From contig JAFGON010000025.1 of NCBI GenBank assembly GCA_016926475.1, positions 1-6,985 of the forward strand: a DNA stretch of 6,985 nt, given 5' to 3'. Shown one piece after another: positions 5,978 through 6,985 of this stretch. Position 1 is the stretch's first letter, and each line of letters begins with the position of its first letter. The DNA comes from a candidate division WOR-3 bacterium (lineage in GTDB: Bacteria > SDB-A). The position numbers were made by a program, and so were the translations under genes. The notes under the pieces are model-generated. The model saw only the letters and a list, made by a program, of their open reading frames with translations, did no database searches and was not told the origin of the DNA.

Positions 5978-6957
5978 AAACTGAAATTAATCGTTTTGTC
6001 TTCATCTATGAAAACGTCTTGTCCTGATTTCTTCTTTTTCGCGTTATTCTTTTCCGTGAGATAATTTTCCAGTTCCTTTTTCCTTTTTTCCAGATTTTCC
6101 ACCGTTTGAGTGAGTTCAGACACCTTCTTTTTTATTTCGCCAATGTCCGATTGTGCCGTTTCAGCGTCTCCAAAAGTTATCGGTTCATAATCTTTAGAGG
6201 TTTGAACGTCTGGGTATGATTCAATTTTGCTTCTCAAATCAGAAAGTTCTTCAGAGAGGATAGAATTTTGGTTTTTTAGATTTTCTATTGTCTCTTCAAA
6301 CCTCCTTCGGTCTGAATCCTCAAATTCTTTTATGCTTTCAGAAGGAACTTTCGACTCTAGATTTTTTCTGTATTTATTCAGCTCTTCACAATCATTTTCC
6401 AATTTGGTTTTTTGAAGAGTCAAGTATTCATTCTGTTTTTTTATTTTTGAAAGACTTCTCATTCCCTCTTCTACGCCCTTTTCGATTTCTTTTTTCTTGT
6501 TCATTGTTTCGGAAATCGTGAAAAGAAGCTTTGTGTTGTTGTCTTTTGCCCCGTTTATTGATTTCTCAATCAAGTTCAGTTCATCGAGAGTTGATCTTTT
6601 TTTCTTTCCGAGTATGTCTATTTCTTCCTTCAATACTGCTATATTTTTTTGCGATAGTTGATATGACTCTTTTTCAGAGTTGTATTTGTTTCGCAATTTA
6701 GCAGTCTCAGAACGAATATCCTCGCTTTCTTTTTTCAATTTTTCATTTTCCAGCCTTATCTGTTTAAGCATTTCCGTAATCTCTGCTAAATCGTCGGATA
6801 TAATGTTTTTAGTCTCAAACATGGAGCTTCTTTCTCTCTTAAACATCTCCATGTATCCTGAAAGAGTTTCCATTTTCCCGTATATTGAATTCATGGAATC
6901 AGATATGCCTTTTTGTTCGAACCTTATTTCATTTATTTTTTCAAAATAAGATTTCAT
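5974..6957 (-). CDS. Long coiled-coil protein of unknown function (5' end uncertain)
   Basis: A 327-residue protein (counted from the ATG at 6955-6957) dominated by heptad-like, Glu/Lys-rich helix at about residues 50-245 and 270-305, with a Pro/Asp/Tyr-containing break at about 247-268. A basic linker (NNAKKKKSG) leads to an acidic and hydrophobic tail, DVFIDEDKTINFSL. There is one cysteine (C190), no membrane segment and no enzyme motif, so a structural, tethering or scaffold role is the most that can be suggested; similarity to SMC-type proteins would reflect coiled-coil composition only. The frame stays open upstream to the window edge (to 6984), and the ATG has no properly spaced ribosome binding site (AAAGAG touches it). 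The true start may therefore lie outside the window. It overlaps the DUF4159 gene by ATGA, which implies the same operon. Confidence 0.72.
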   Translation of the reverse strand: MKSYFEKINEIRFEQKGISDSMNSIYGKMETLSGYMEMFKRERSSMFETKNIISDDLAEITEMLKQIRLENEKLKKESEDIRSETAKLRNKYNSEKESYQLSQKNIAVLKEEIDILGKKKRSTLDELNLIEKSINGAKDNNTKLLFTISETMNKKKEIEKGVEEGMRSLSKIKKQNEYLTLQKTKLENDCEELNKYRKNLESKVPSESIKEFEDSDRRRFEETIENLKNQNSILSEELSDLRSKIESYPDVQTSKDYEPITFGDAETAQSDIGEIKKKVSELTQTVENLEKRKKELENYLTEKNNAKKKKSGQDVFIDEDKTINFSL

Positions 6958-6985
6958 CTCTTTAGAAATTGAACCAGTTTTTAAC

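Noticed and set aside
6227-6949. Plus-strand frames rich in Phe, Ser and Leu opposite the coiled-coil gene
   Set aside because: The antisense of Glu/Lys-rich coiled-coil codons naturally yields Phe/Leu/Ser-rich frames, so these are compositional artefacts.

Overview
The window looks bacterial and A+T-rich. Genes are tightly packed, with one sizeable intergenic gap (968-1091). Two facts give a hint of the organism. It has an A/V-type rotary ATPase whose operon starts with subunit H followed by subunit I, the archaeal-type order also found in spirochaetes, Thermus relatives, clostridia and several uncultivated candidate phyla. It also has a DUF4159 protein, a family common in Gram-negative-type and candidate phyla such as the FCB group and WOR-3-like lineages. 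An anaerobic, deep-branching or uncultivated bacterium is a reasonable guess, but the sequence does not fix the phylum.

Layout, left to right. Positions 2-967 (minus strand) hold the first two genes of an A/V-type ATPase operon: a subunit H-like stalk coiled coil, then the start of subunit I, which runs off the left edge. A plausible sigma70-like promoter for this operon lies at 1016-1044. The 968-1091 gap is a divergent promoter region. Positions 1092-3453 (plus strand) hold two overlapping cell-wall genes. The first is an exported-looking M23 metallopeptidase with a propeller-like N-terminal half and a C-terminal beta-sandwich. The second is a serine hydrolase of the class A beta-lactamase/PBP fold.

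Positions 3459-6957 or beyond (minus strand) hold a tight three-gene run: a long coiled-coil protein, an exported DUF4159 protein, and a 625-residue protein that appears to be built from several ACT-like modules with no catalytic domain. It converges on the serine hydrolase gene with only 5 bases between stop codons.

How they work together: the ATPase genes belong to energy conservation or ion pumping. The plus-strand pair probably acts on peptidoglycan peptides or related peptides. The minus-strand trio has no known joint function. Its tandem-ACT protein, reminiscent of the N-terminal regulatory part of large NAD-dependent glutamate dehydrogenases, is the least explained item in the window.
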